This document shows, in pieces, positions 1 to 6,090 of a DNA stretch of 6,090 bases (position 1 is the first letter of the stretch; each line of letters starts with the position of its first letter). The DNA comes from Chitinophagales bacterium. GTDB taxonomy: Bacteria > Bacteroidota > Bacteroidia > Chitinophagales > JADIYW01. The notes beneath the pieces are model-generated. The model was not told the origin of the DNA, made no database searches, and worked only from the letters and a program-made list of their open reading frames with translations. The position numbers and the translations under genes were made by a program. The stretch is from the NCBI GenBank assembly GCA_020848315.1, contig JADLAH010000298.1, positions 1 through 6,090 on the forward strand, in the 5' to 3' direction.

Positions 1-7
1 CTTTCAT
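1..7 (-). CDS. First codons of the next operon gene, probably batD (cut by window edge)
   Basis: On the minus strand the batC stop and a new ATG overlap as TAATG, and the new frame reads Met-Lys before the window ends. The one-base overlap is the same kind of coupling seen between batA and batB, and a Met-Lys start suits an exported protein. In Bacteroidota Bat clusters the gene after batC is normally batD, which encodes a large membrane-anchored periplasmic protein. Only two full codons are visible, so the identity rests on gene order alone. Confidence 0.45.
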
Positions 8-816
8 TACCAGTCTTTCTGTACTTTTCCTTTCACCGGTTTTCCTTTTTCCTTGCTGAGTTTCTGCTGCACTTTTCCTTCTTCACTGCCCAGCACTTCG
101 AGTAATTTCTCCGCTTCTTCATTGCTCAGCTGACCGGCTTGCTGCTGTTGTTGCTGCTGCTGACCTGACTGTGGCTGCTGCTGTTGCTGGCCGTTCTTAT
201 TCTGTTGCTGATTGCCGTTTTTCGGTTGCTGCTGTTGTTGCTGATTCTGCTTCTGATCCTGTTTGTTGTCTTTCTGTTGCTGTTTATCTTGTCCGCCGCT
301 GTTCTGTTGTTTAAGTTTGGCCATCGCCATCATCAGATTGTATTTGGCATCCGCGTCTTTCGGATTCAGCTTAAGAGAGGTTTTGTAAGCCTTTACACTT
401 TCCTCATATTTTTCCTGTTTGTACCACGCATTGCCGATGTTATACATCGCGCGTGCCTGAATGTCGGTGTTCTTGCTGTATTGCGCCGCCATGGAAAAAT
501 GCTCTTTTGCCTTATCCAGCTGATTCAGTTTATAAAGTGCGTCTCCCTGATTGAAGTGCGCGCGAACATCTTTGGGTGCCAATAACAAGGCTTTGCTATA
601 GCTCTCGGTGGCGTTGTTGTATTTATCGGCCTTGTACAGTTTATTCCCTTCCCGAAGCAGGCTGTTGGTGGTCTGACTTTTAGCCTGTTTTGCCTGCAGC
701 AGCATCCATCCGACAAAAGCAATTTTGAGCACAAACTTCACCACCGTAAAGATGACAATTACCTTCCGGTGTTTCTGGTAAAAACGCGTGATATGTTGTC
801 TCCACTTACTGAACAT
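7..816 (-). CDS. batC: BatC, membrane-anchored TPR protein with glutamine-rich tail
   Basis: A 269-residue TPR protein of the Bat complex. The N-terminus is basic (residues 1-18) and is followed by one hydrophobic segment (about 19-41), which suggests a signal anchor that places the rest in the periplasm. Three TPR units follow at about 51-84, 85-118 and 121-157, the last with the typical pattern YNIGNAWYKQEKYEES. Residues 170-229 are extremely rich in Gln (33 of 60), with Lys, Asn and Gly. The C-terminal part (about 230-269) has the short acidic/basic helix LSNEEAEKLLEVL and ends in KDW, as is characteristic of BatC proteins. TPRs bind other proteins, so BatC probably scaffolds BatA, BatB and BatD. 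The start overlaps the end of batB by 11 nt, and the stop overlaps the next start (TAATG). No alternative start fits better. Family assignment is secure; exact function is not known. Confidence 0.93.
   Translation of the reverse strand: MFSKWRQHITRFYQKHRKVIVIFTVVKFVLKIAFVGWMLLQAKQAKSQTTNSLLREGNKLYKADKYNNATESYSKALLLAPKDVRAHFNQGDALYKLNQLDKAKEHFSMAAQYSKNTDIQARAMYNIGNAWYKQEKYEESVKAYKTSLKLNPKDADAKYNLMMAMAKLKQQNSGGQDKQQQKDNKQDQKQNQQQQQQPKNGNQQQNKNGQQQQQPQSGQQQQQQQQAGQLSNEEAEKLLEVLGSEEGKVQQKLSKEKGKPVKGKVQKDW
130..309 (-). repeat. Glutamine-codon low-complexity tract inside batC
   Basis: Sixty codons (BatC residues 170-229) hold 33 glutamines in runs of up to eight (positions 139-162). On the plus strand this shows as repeated CTG/TTG triplets. 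CAG and CAA codons are mixed rather than forming one pure triplet run. The mixing argues for selection on the protein composition, although replication slippage could still vary the length. The tract separates the TPR domain from the conserved C-terminal end of BatC and is probably a flexible, disordered linker. Confidence 0.9.
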
Positions 817-1849
817 CGGTTTGTTTTTGTTTGCGTGTGAACCAATTTTTTTCTTTACGATAAGTGATAAAGAAATCTGCCACCAATAAAATTAAGGCGA
901 AAATAAGAAAATAGGAAAACTGCTCCACAAAATCGGTATAAACACGGTCGTTGATGGTTTTCGTTTCTATTTTGGCGATATCCTTGGAAAGCAGGTCTGC
1001 GACCAACTTCGCATTATCCAGTATATAGTAATTTCCGTCGCCGCCTTTGGCCAGTGCCTGCAGCATATTCGCATTCATCTTAGAGACAATCACATTGCCG
1101 TCTTCATCTTTCTTGTCGCCGGTTTTTCTGCCTTGCGCGTCATACACCGGTATCGTTCCGCCGCCGGGTGTGCCTACGCCTATCGTAAATATTTTTGTAC
1201 CGTCCGCGGCGATTTCTTCCGCTTTGCTGATGGCATTTTCTTCATGGTCTTCGCCATCCGTTATCACGATAATCGCTTTGTGCTTTTTATCCTCTTCCTT
1301 AAAACAGCGCTCCGACTGCTCCAGTGCCTCCGTTATCACGGTTCCCTGTGTCGGAACGGAATTGGTATTTACGGAACGAAGGTATAAAAGCAGCGATGAG
1401 TAATCTACCGTCAGCGGCATCTGCACGTAAGCATTGCCGGCGAAGATGACGAGTCCGACTCTGTCGCCATCCAGTTTTTTCATCAGCGACTGAATCAACA
1501 ATTTTGATTTATCTAAACGGGAAGGCGCGACATCCTGAGAGAGCATGCTTTTGGAAACGTCGAGTGCAATCATGACGTCGATACCTTTGCGTTGCACTTT
1601 CTCCATTTTCGTACCCATCTGCGGTTGCGCCAGTGCCAGCACCAACAGGAAAAGAGTAGTGCAGAATAATGCCAGTTTTATCCAGGATTTTTTCTCCGCC
1701 TTATCAGGCATCAGGCGCTGCAACAGCGCGACATCGCCGATTTTATTTAACTGAATCCGCGTCTTTTGTTTGGCATAAACATACAACAGTATCGCCAGCG
1801 GAATGAGTATCCATAGCAATAACAGTTCCTTATGTTCAAATCTCAGCAT
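806..1849 (-). CDS. batB: BatB, membrane-anchored von Willebrand A domain protein
   Basis: A 347-residue VWA protein of the Bat system. Two N-terminal membrane segments (about 9-26 and 57-75) and one near the C-terminus (about 311-329) flank a VWA domain at about 90-285. The metal-binding MIDAS motif is complete: DVSKS at 97-101, Thr170 in QGT and Asp198 in ITDGED. The basic loop between the first two membrane segments and the basic C-terminal tail suggest, by the positive-inside rule, that the VWA domain is periplasmic. The sequence after the VWA beta-strand FTIGVGTPGGG resembles the usual BatB linker before the last helices. The ATG overlaps the batA stop by one base (TGATG), which implies translational coupling. 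BatA and BatB are paralogues; this one is called BatB from its order and its DVSKS/ITDGEDHE motifs. Confidence 0.93.
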   Translation of the reverse strand: MLRFEHKELLLLWILIPLAILLYVYAKQKTRIQLNKIGDVALLQRLMPDKAEKKSWIKLALFCTTLFLLVLALAQPQMGTKMEKVQRKGIDVMIALDVSKSMLSQDVAPSRLDKSKLLIQSLMKKLDGDRVGLVIFAGNAYVQMPLTVDYSSLLLYLRSVNTNSVPTQGTVITEALEQSERCFKEEDKKHKAIIVITDGEDHEENAISKAEEIAADGTKIFTIGVGTPGGGTIPVYDAQGRKTGDKKDEDGNVIVSKMNANMLQALAKGGDGNYYILDNAKLVADLLSKDIAKIETKTINDRVYTDFVEQFSYFLIFALILLVADFFITYRKEKNWFTRKQKQTDVQ

Positions 1850-2856
1850 CAGCTCAAAATGGTTTTAAAATATGTTCTTCTCAATACAAAATCCAGCAAC
1901 ATGCAAAGCAATGAAAAGGCCACAAACCAGTGATAATGCTCACTCTTGCGATGGTAATTGCTGATTTTTATCTTGGATTTTTCCAGTTTGTCAATATTGG
2001 CATATACATTCTTCAGCGAGGTGTTTCCCGTAGCCCGGAAATAGCTGCCGCCGGTTTCCTGTGCGATTTTTTTCAGCAGCGCTTCATCAATCTGCACCGG
2101 AAAATTCTGATAGAAAGTTCGTCCGTTTTCATCTTTTACGGGATAAGGCGCCGTGCCGTTTTTTCCTATACCAATGGTATATACGCGCACACCGTATGTT
2201 TTGGCAATCTGAATGGCGGTATAAGGGTCGATATAGCCCATATTGTTGACGCCATCCGTCATCAGGATAATCACCTTGGTTTTGGATTTACTTTCCTTGA
2301 GTCGCGCTACTGCGGTGGCGAGTCCCATCCCGATCGCCGTACCATCTTCCACCATGCCGCTTTTAATATCTTTGAATAAATTGAGCAAGACCTGATGGTC
2401 GATGGTGATGGGGCACTGCGTAAAGCTTTCTCCGGAAAACACCACCAATCCGATGCGGTCATTCGGTCGTTCGCGGATAAACTGCATCGCCACTTTCTTG
2501 GCGGCCTCGAGACGGTCTGGCTGAAAATCGCGGGCCAGCATAGAACCTGAAATATCGAGCGACAGCACGATGTCGATACCTTGTGTGGAGATTTCCTTTT
2601 CAGACAAGGCGCTCTGTGGTCTGGCAAGTGCGAAGACGATGCCGGTGAATGCCAGCAAGGACAGTAGCGGAAGCCAGCGGAATAACTTTACTTTTAAACT
2701 GGTCGGCTGCGTCAGCACACCGCCATGTTGCGGAATATTAAAGGAAGCGTAAAAAGAATTCCGTTTATAATAAAACCAGTATGCCCACAACGGCAACAGC
2801 AGCAATAACCAGAAGTATTGCGGCTGCGCGAATGTATATGGAAAAATTCCGGTCAT
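1849..2856 (-). CDS. batA: BatA, membrane-anchored von Willebrand A domain protein
   Basis: A 335-residue VWA protein, the first of the paired BatA/BatB paralogues. Membrane segments lie at about 14-30, 61-79 and 309-326, and the VWA domain at about 93-290. The MIDAS is intact: DISGS at 101-105, Thr173 in DGTAIG and Asp201 in MTDGVNN. The N-terminal PQYFWLLLLLPL followed by the basic YYKR is typical of BatA. The basic loop between membrane segments 1 and 2 and the RRTYFK tail predict that the VWA domain is periplasmic. MIDAS-type VWA domains bind a divalent metal and through it a protein partner; the partner here is unknown but BatB is likely. The start codon directly abuts the stop of the upstream gene (TAAATG), and the stop overlaps the batB start. 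There is no sign of frameshift or degradation. Confidence 0.94.
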   Translation of the reverse strand: MTGIFPYTFAQPQYFWLLLLLPLWAYWFYYKRNSFYASFNIPQHGGVLTQPTSLKVKLFRWLPLLSLLAFTGIVFALARPQSALSEKEISTQGIDIVLSLDISGSMLARDFQPDRLEAAKKVAMQFIRERPNDRIGLVVFSGESFTQCPITIDHQVLLNLFKDIKSGMVEDGTAIGMGLATAVARLKESKSKTKVIILMTDGVNNMGYIDPYTAIQIAKTYGVRVYTIGIGKNGTAPYPVKDENGRTFYQNFPVQIDEALLKKIAQETGGSYFRATGNTSLKNVYANIDKLEKSKIKISNYHRKSEHYHWFVAFSLLCMLLDFVLRRTYFKTILS

Positions 2857-3849
2857 TTATTTTTTCTTTTCTCCGTTTTTACCGGGTTCTGTTTCTATCT
2901 GTTTTGTTTTTTCGATGAAATCTCGCGTCACCTCAAACGATTGTTCATTCTCCGACATGCCCGGCATGGCTTTGGCGAATTTTACGAAGTCACTGAGGAC
3001 CAGCATATCGTTCAGGTCTTTCTTGAGCGATTGCTTGATGATACCTTTGTGCAGTGCCTGCATCAGTTCTTCCGTTGTTTGTTCCATTGCCGGAATTTTG
3101 TAACGAAGCTCTATGTAGGTTCTGGCAATATCCGTCAGTCGCGAATAGTAGGATTTCACATCTCCGGTCTGCCACAATTTATCCTGTTTGAGTTTATCCA
3201 GTTCTTTGATTGCCCACACATGCGGCGGCAGCAGATATTTTTCATCCGGCGGCGACTGTTGTTTGTTTTTCCTGCGTTTCCACCACCAGATAATGGCCGC
3301 AATAGCCGCTATCAGCAGCAAACCACCCAGCAGATACGGCAATATCTCGCGGAATGTATATGGGATTTTCAACGGTTCCTTAATCGGCTTGATATCTTTG
3401 GTGGTATCAATTTTGACGCCTGCCACATGCACCTTGATAGGTTCCGTCCACAAAGTATCGGTCGTGCTTCCGCTGCTGACCAGAAACGGAACAGCAGGAA
3501 TATACACCTGTCCGGTATCAAACACAATCATATTTACCAGCTGGTGGTACTCCGACTGATTGCCATTTTTTACGGTATCAATCGATGTGTAATTGGCCAC
3601 CTCCACAGATGCGGTCAGGGAATCTTTCCATGCCGGAAAGGCGACCTTCACATTCCGTGCGGCAGACACAAAAAAATCTACCGGCACCCAGTCGCCGATC
3701 TGATATTCCTTCTCTTTAGTGGTGGCAGACACCGACTGTGCGGCAGCGTCAAAAGCAGCCAGCATGAATACGATGAAAGCCGACATACGACACCATCTGC
3801 TGCATTTCTCAGCAACATGAACAAGATGATATTTCAGATGGTATCGCAT
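2857..3849 (-). CDS. Bat-operon single-pass membrane protein, BatD/DUF4381-like
   Basis: A 330-residue protein in the position, between the DUF58 gene and batA, where MoxR/Bat clusters often carry a DUF4381-like or short BatD-like gene. A basic n-region (1-21), a hydrophobic stretch (about 22-34) and Ala-rich DAAAQ at about 34-38 look like a signal peptide. Residues about 40-165 form a beta-rich periplasmic part that includes DTGQVYIPAVPFLV, similar to BatD. A strong membrane helix (about 169-190) is followed by the stop-transfer KRRKNK. A helical cytosolic domain (about 200-315) contains the patterns LWQTGDVKSYYSRLTDIARTY and ELRYKIPAMEQTTEEL, which resemble the C-terminal parts of DUF4381/BatD-type proteins. 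The ATG lies 3 nt after the DUF58 stop. Met22 (position 3786) is an alternative start, but it would lose the positive charges of the signal peptide. Membrane role is clear; precise function is not. Confidence 0.8.
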   Translation of the reverse strand: MRYHLKYHLVHVAEKCSRWCRMSAFIVFMLAAFDAAAQSVSATTKEKEYQIGDWVPVDFFVSAARNVKVAFPAWKDSLTASVEVANYTSIDTVKNGNQSEYHQLVNMIVFDTGQVYIPAVPFLVSSGSTTDTLWTEPIKVHVAGVKIDTTKDIKPIKEPLKIPYTFREILPYLLGGLLLIAAIAAIIWWWKRRKNKQQSPPDEKYLLPPHVWAIKELDKLKQDKLWQTGDVKSYYSRLTDIARTYIELRYKIPAMEQTTEELMQALHKGIIKQSLKKDLNDMLVLSDFVKFAKAMPGMSENEQSFEVTRDFIEKTKQIETEPGKNGEKKK

Positions 3850-3852
3850 GAA

Positions 3853-4719
3853 TCAGGCACGTTTTTTAAAGAAATTCATCAGAATATGAACATACGACTG
3901 CGATGTTTTTATCTGCAACTGATCGGCATTCGCTTTCCGGAAGCTGCGTCCGAAATTCTTTTCATAAAAGTCGGAACGCTGTGCATACACTTCTCTCGTC
4001 GTTTTGTCGGAAGTATCCACCCAGCGCTGTTCACCGGTTTCCACATCCCGGACTTGTAACAATCCCACATCCGGCAATTCGGCATCCAGTTGGTCGTTGA
4101 TTTTTATACCAATTACGTCGTGGCGTCTGGCGGCATGCCGCAGTTCCTGCTCATAATTTTCGTCTATAAAATCGGATATTACAAATGCGATGCATTTTCT
4201 CTTCACCATATTCTGAAAGCTCTGCAAGGCCATGGAAATGTTGGTTTGCGGATGCTGTGGTTCAAAGTTGAGAATCTCGCGGATGATGCGAAGCACATGT
4301 GATTTTCCTTTTTTAGGGGGAATAAACATTTCCACTTTATCACTGAAAAACAACACCCCGACTTTATCATTGTTCTGGATGGCCGAAAAGGCGAGCACAC
4401 CGGCAATTTCGGATATCAGTTCATTTTTGAGCTGCTGCTGCGAGCCGATATAAGACGACTTGCTCACATCAATGAGCAGCATGATGGTCAGTTCGCGTTC
4501 TTCCTCAAAAATTTTCACATATGGATGTTGCAGACGGGCCGTCACATTCCAGTCGATATTGCGGATGTCATCGCCGTACTGATATTCGCGCACTTCGCTG
4601 AAGGACATACCTCTGCCTTTGAAGGCGGAATGATATTCGCCTGAAAAGATATGATTGGTTAAGCCTTTCGTCTTAATTTCAATCTTCCTGACTTTCTTCA
4701 GCAATTCGCTTACTTCCAT
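3853..4719 (-). CDS. DUF58 protein with VWA-like fold, partner of MoxR
   Basis: A 288-residue soluble protein of the DUF58 family, which is almost always encoded beside a MoxR ATPase. The family signature is clear at about 33-75: FKGRGMSFSEVREYQYGDD, then RNIDWNVTAR and KIFEEERE. The VWA-like part follows, with DVSKS at 84-88, Thr159 and Asp183 (ISDF), so the metal site appears complete. No membrane segment or signal peptide is present, so a cytosolic location is predicted. The frame stays open upstream to a TTG at 4770, but the ATG at 4719 is preferred: it gives MEVSELLKKVRKIEIKT, the usual N-terminus of Bacteroidota homologues, preceded by an A-rich leader (AAACAAAACA). The gene is 78 nt downstream of moxR and 3 nt upstream of the next gene. 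MoxR is thought to act on or with such VWA proteins; the substrate is unknown. Confidence 0.93.
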   Translation of the reverse strand: MEVSELLKKVRKIEIKTKGLTNHIFSGEYHSAFKGRGMSFSEVREYQYGDDIRNIDWNVTARLQHPYVKIFEEERELTIMLLIDVSKSSYIGSQQQLKNELISEIAGVLAFSAIQNNDKVGVLFFSDKVEMFIPPKKGKSHVLRIIREILNFEPQHPQTNISMALQSFQNMVKRKCIAFVISDFIDENYEQELRHAARRHDVIGIKINDQLDAELPDVGLLQVRDVETGEQRWVDTSDKTTREVYAQRSDFYEKNFGRSFRKANADQLQIKTSQSYVHILMNFFKKRA

Positions 4720-4741
4720 TGTTTTGTTTAGAGATGAAGGA

Positions 4742-4771
4742 AACAGATACAAACGATGAGCGTGACTCAAA
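4742..4771 (-). promoter_or_regulatory. Weak candidate internal promoter in the moxR-DUF58 gap
   Basis: The minus strand shows TTTG (4768-4771), an 18-nt spacer and TATCTGTT (4742-4749). Compared with the Bacteroidota consensus (TTTG, about 19 nt, TAnnTTTG), the spacing and -33 element are good but the -7 element has two mismatches. It lies about 25 nt before the DUF58 start, in the only sizeable gap of the operon. It could give separate expression of the genes below moxR, but a chance match is quite possible. Confidence 0.2.
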
Positions 4772-4797
4772 TGAGAGGGTGCGGGAGCCTGGCACCG

Positions 4798-5790
4798 CTA
4801 TGGAACTTCCACCTTATTGAGAATCGTGTCGATGATGTGTTCCTGCGTGATATTTTCGGCTTCTGCCTCGTAGGTAATGCCCACGCGGTGACGCAATACA
4901 TCGTGCGCTACGGCACGAACGTCTTCCGGTATTACATAACCGCGGCGTTTGATGAAGGCGTAGGCTTTGCTGGCAAAGGCAAGGCTGATGCTGGCGCGCG
5001 GAGATCCTCCGTAGCTGAGCAGGTGCTTCAGGTTGTCTATTTTATATCTTTCCGGTTCGCGGGTAGCGAAGATGATATCGAGAATGTATTTTTCAATTTT
5101 CTCATCCATGTACACCTGTCTCACCGTATCGCGGGCCTGCAGGATAGTTTGCGGAGACACCACCGGTCGTATGCCGGAAGCGCCACCTGCCACATTCTGC
5201 CGCATAATCTGACGTTCCTCTTCAAATTCAGGATAAGTAATTTTCACCTTCAGCATAAAACGGTCCACCTGTGCTTCCGGCAAGTTGTAAGTACCTTCCT
5301 GCTCAATCGGGTTCATGGTGGCCATTACCAGAAAAGGCTCTTCGAGTTTATACGTTGTATCTCCCAGTGTTACATGGCGTTCCTGCATGGCCTGCAGCAA
5401 TGCACTCTGCACTTTTGCCGGGGCACGGTTGATTTCATCGGCAAGGATAAAGTTGGAGAATACAGGTCCTTTTTTCACTTCAAAATTCCCTTTTGCCTGA
5501 TTGTATATCATGGTACCGAGAATATCAGCGGGCAACAAATCGGGCGTAAACTGAATACGGCTGAATCGGGTGTCAATGGCATCAGACAGTGATTTTATGG
5601 CTAATGTCTTTGCCAGTCCGGGCACTCCTTCCAGCAGAATATGCCCTTGTGACAGCAAGGCAATCATCAGTCGCTCGAGCATATATTTCTGACCGACGAT
5701 AGATTTTCCTATTTCAAGATTCAGCAAATCCAGAAAGGCGCTATCCTGCTGTATCTTTTCGTTCAATGCTTTTATGTCAATAGATTCCAT
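4798..5790 (-). CDS. moxR: MoxR-family AAA+ ATPase
   Basis: A 330-residue AAA+ ATPase of the MoxR family (AAA_3 type), the normal length. Visible motifs in order: Walker A GVPGLAKT (55-62), Walker B FILADEINRAP (114-124, with Asp118 and Glu119), sensor 1 ATMNP (157-161), the arginine-finger region PEAQVDRF (171-178, Arg177) and sensor 2 GGSPRAS (261-267, Arg265). All catalytic residues are present, so it should hydrolyse ATP, probably as a hexamer in the cytosol. MoxR proteins act as chaperone-like remodellers of VWA-domain partners; here the DUF58 protein, BatA and BatB are candidates. A TTG two codons upstream (5796) keeps the frame open, but the ATG at 5790 is preferred because it gives the usual MESIDIKALNEKI start. 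It is the first gene of the operon, just behind the probable promoter. Confidence 0.96.
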   Translation of the reverse strand: MESIDIKALNEKIQQDSAFLDLLNLEIGKSIVGQKYMLERLMIALLSQGHILLEGVPGLAKTLAIKSLSDAIDTRFSRIQFTPDLLPADILGTMIYNQAKGNFEVKKGPVFSNFILADEINRAPAKVQSALLQAMQERHVTLGDTTYKLEEPFLVMATMNPIEQEGTYNLPEAQVDRFMLKVKITYPEFEEERQIMRQNVAGGASGIRPVVSPQTILQARDTVRQVYMDEKIEKYILDIIFATREPERYKIDNLKHLLSYGGSPRASISLAFASKAYAFIKRRGYVIPEDVRAVAHDVLRHRVGITYEAEAENITQEHIIDTILNKVEVP

Positions 5791-5818
5791 AGGCAAATAT
5801 TAAGGATTTAACTTATGG

Positions 5819-5841
5819 CAAAAATAAAACCATTGCGTGCA
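5819..5841 (-). promoter_or_regulatory. Probable operon promoter (Bacteroidota -7 element TATTTTTG)
   Basis: On the minus strand TATTTTTG (5819-5826) matches the Bacteroidota sigma-ABfr -7 consensus TAnnTTTG exactly. It lies about 28 nt before the moxR ATG, so transcription would start near 5812 and leave a leader of roughly 22 nt. A GTTG lies upstream, but only 15 nt from the -7 element, closer than the usual 19 or so, so the -33 element is weak. It is the only full TAnnTTTG match on this strand between the upstream terminator and moxR. Confidence 0.5.
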
Positions 5842-5879
5842 CAACACTGCGTGTCTGTGTTAAAAAATGTTAGCTATTA

Positions 5880-5892
5880 ACGTAAATTACGT
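5880..5892. promoter_or_regulatory. Small palindrome, possible operator
   Basis: ACGTAA-A-TTACGT is a perfect inverted repeat with 6-bp arms and a single central base. It sits between the upstream terminator and the probable promoter, about 55 bp upstream of the -7 element, where an activator could bind. Palindromes this short occur by chance in AT-rich spacers, so its role is only a suggestion. Confidence 0.25.
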
Positions 5893-5917
5893 ATTGAGAA
5901 CCTATCTAAATAGCCTG

Positions 5918-5950
5918 AAAAAGGCGGGCCTGCACAAAGTGCAGGCCCGC
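5918..5950 (-). terminator. Rho-independent terminator of the upstream gene
   Basis: A perfect 12-bp GC-rich stem (5924-5935 paired with 5939-5950) has a 3-nt loop. On the minus strand it is followed after one C by five T residues (5918-5922). It begins 22 nt after the stop codon of the gene ending at 5973. On the plus strand no T-run follows, so it should act in the minus direction only. It separates the upstream gene from the Bat operon. Confidence 0.9.
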
Positions 5951-5972
5951 AGGTATTATGGTATCATCGCAG

Positions 5973-6089
5973 TTAAAATTTCTTCGGCTTTTCGCCTTTT
6001 CCTTTTTGCCAGTTGGACTGATATACCAGTCCGACGCCGATGATATCTCTGAACTGAAGTTTGGAGGTTTTGATATTCGGATCATCTGT
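5973..6089 (-). CDS. C-terminal end of an unidentified protein, possibly an outer-membrane beta-barrel (partial)
   Basis: The reverse strand is open from the window edge to a TAA at 5973-5975 and gives 38 residues. They include KLQFRDIIGVGLVYQSNW and end in GEKPKKF. The alternating hydrophobic pattern (IIGVGLVYQ) looks like a final transmembrane beta-strand, and the terminal Phe would suit an outer-membrane barrel, although the lysine-rich tail after the strand is unusual. The terminator directly behind it supports a real gene end. Too little is present to name the family. It is probably unrelated to the Bat operon, being cut off from it by the terminator. Confidence 0.6.
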   Translation of the reverse strand, partial: TDDPNIKTSKLQFRDIIGVGLVYQSNWQKGKGEKPKKF

Positions 6090-6090
6090 A

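Noticed and set aside
139..260. A CRISPR-like or tandem-repeat array from the repeated CTG/TTG triplets
   Set aside because: There are no regular repeat-spacer units; the triplets are in-frame glutamine codons of batC.
184..585. A plus-strand frame with a long Leu/Ile/Phe-rich start that looks like a membrane protein
   Set aside because: The hydrophobic stretch is simply the complement of the glutamine codons in batC (CAG/CAA read as CTG/TTG). No independent support.
2818..4059. A 413-codon open frame on the plus strand, opposite batA, the membrane protein and the DUF58 gene
   Set aside because: It runs antisense to three well-supported genes. Its translation is rich in Cys, His, Phe and Arg without any recognisable domain, and it crosses gene borders. 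It is best explained as a shadow of the codon use on the minus strand.
4720..4770. An N-terminal extension of the DUF58 protein from a TTG at 4770
   Set aside because: The extra residues do not resemble family N-termini, and the ATG at 4719 gives the usual start.
4756..5592. A 278-codon open frame on the plus strand opposite moxR
   Set aside because: It is antisense to a MoxR gene with every motif intact, has no recognisable domain and has an odd composition. A shadow frame.
5924..5950. The GC-rich inverted repeat as an insertion-sequence end or attachment site
   Set aside because: A single hairpin with a 3-nt loop followed by a T-run just after a stop codon fits a terminator; no transposase, second copy or target duplication is visible.

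Overview
The window carries one long minus-strand gene cluster of the MoxR/Bat type (Bat = Bacteroides aerotolerance), read from about 5.8 kb down to position 1. The gene order, the Bacteroidota-type -7 element (TATTTTTG) before the first gene, the lack of strong Shine-Dalgarno sequences and the BatC-type C-terminus (ending KDW) all point to a member of Bacteroidota. The moderate G+C and protein style would suit a Chitinophaga/Sphingobacteria-like lineage, but that finer placement is only inference.

Layout, in transcription order. The 3' end of an unrelated gene, possibly an outer-membrane beta-barrel protein, lies at 5973-6089 and is closed by a perfect 12-bp hairpin terminator (5918-5950). 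A short intergenic stretch follows, with a small palindrome and a probable promoter. Then come: a MoxR-family AAA+ ATPase (4798-5790); a soluble DUF58 protein with a von Willebrand A (VWA) fold (3853-4719); a single-pass membrane protein with a signal peptide and a cytosolic helical tail (2857-3849); BatA (1849-2856); BatB (806-1849); and BatC, a TPR protein with a glutamine-rich tail (7-816). The next gene, very probably batD, starts at position 7 and runs off the window. From DUF58 onward the genes are separated by 3 nt or less, or overlap, so this is almost certainly one operon with translational coupling. The only real gap (78 nt) lies between moxR and the DUF58 gene.

How they may work together. 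MoxR ATPases usually act as chaperone-like partners of VWA proteins. Here MoxR and the DUF58 protein look cytosolic. By the positive-inside rule, the VWA domains of BatA and BatB and the TPR domain of BatC lie in the periplasm. The 330-residue membrane protein has domains on both sides and could link the two halves. All three VWA domains keep a complete metal-binding (MIDAS) motif. The Bat cluster was first linked to oxygen tolerance in Bacteroides fragilis, but its molecular role remains poorly defined. I see no mobile element, CRISPR array, tRNA or rRNA, and no clearly new system: the locus is a well-preserved example of a known but poorly understood one.
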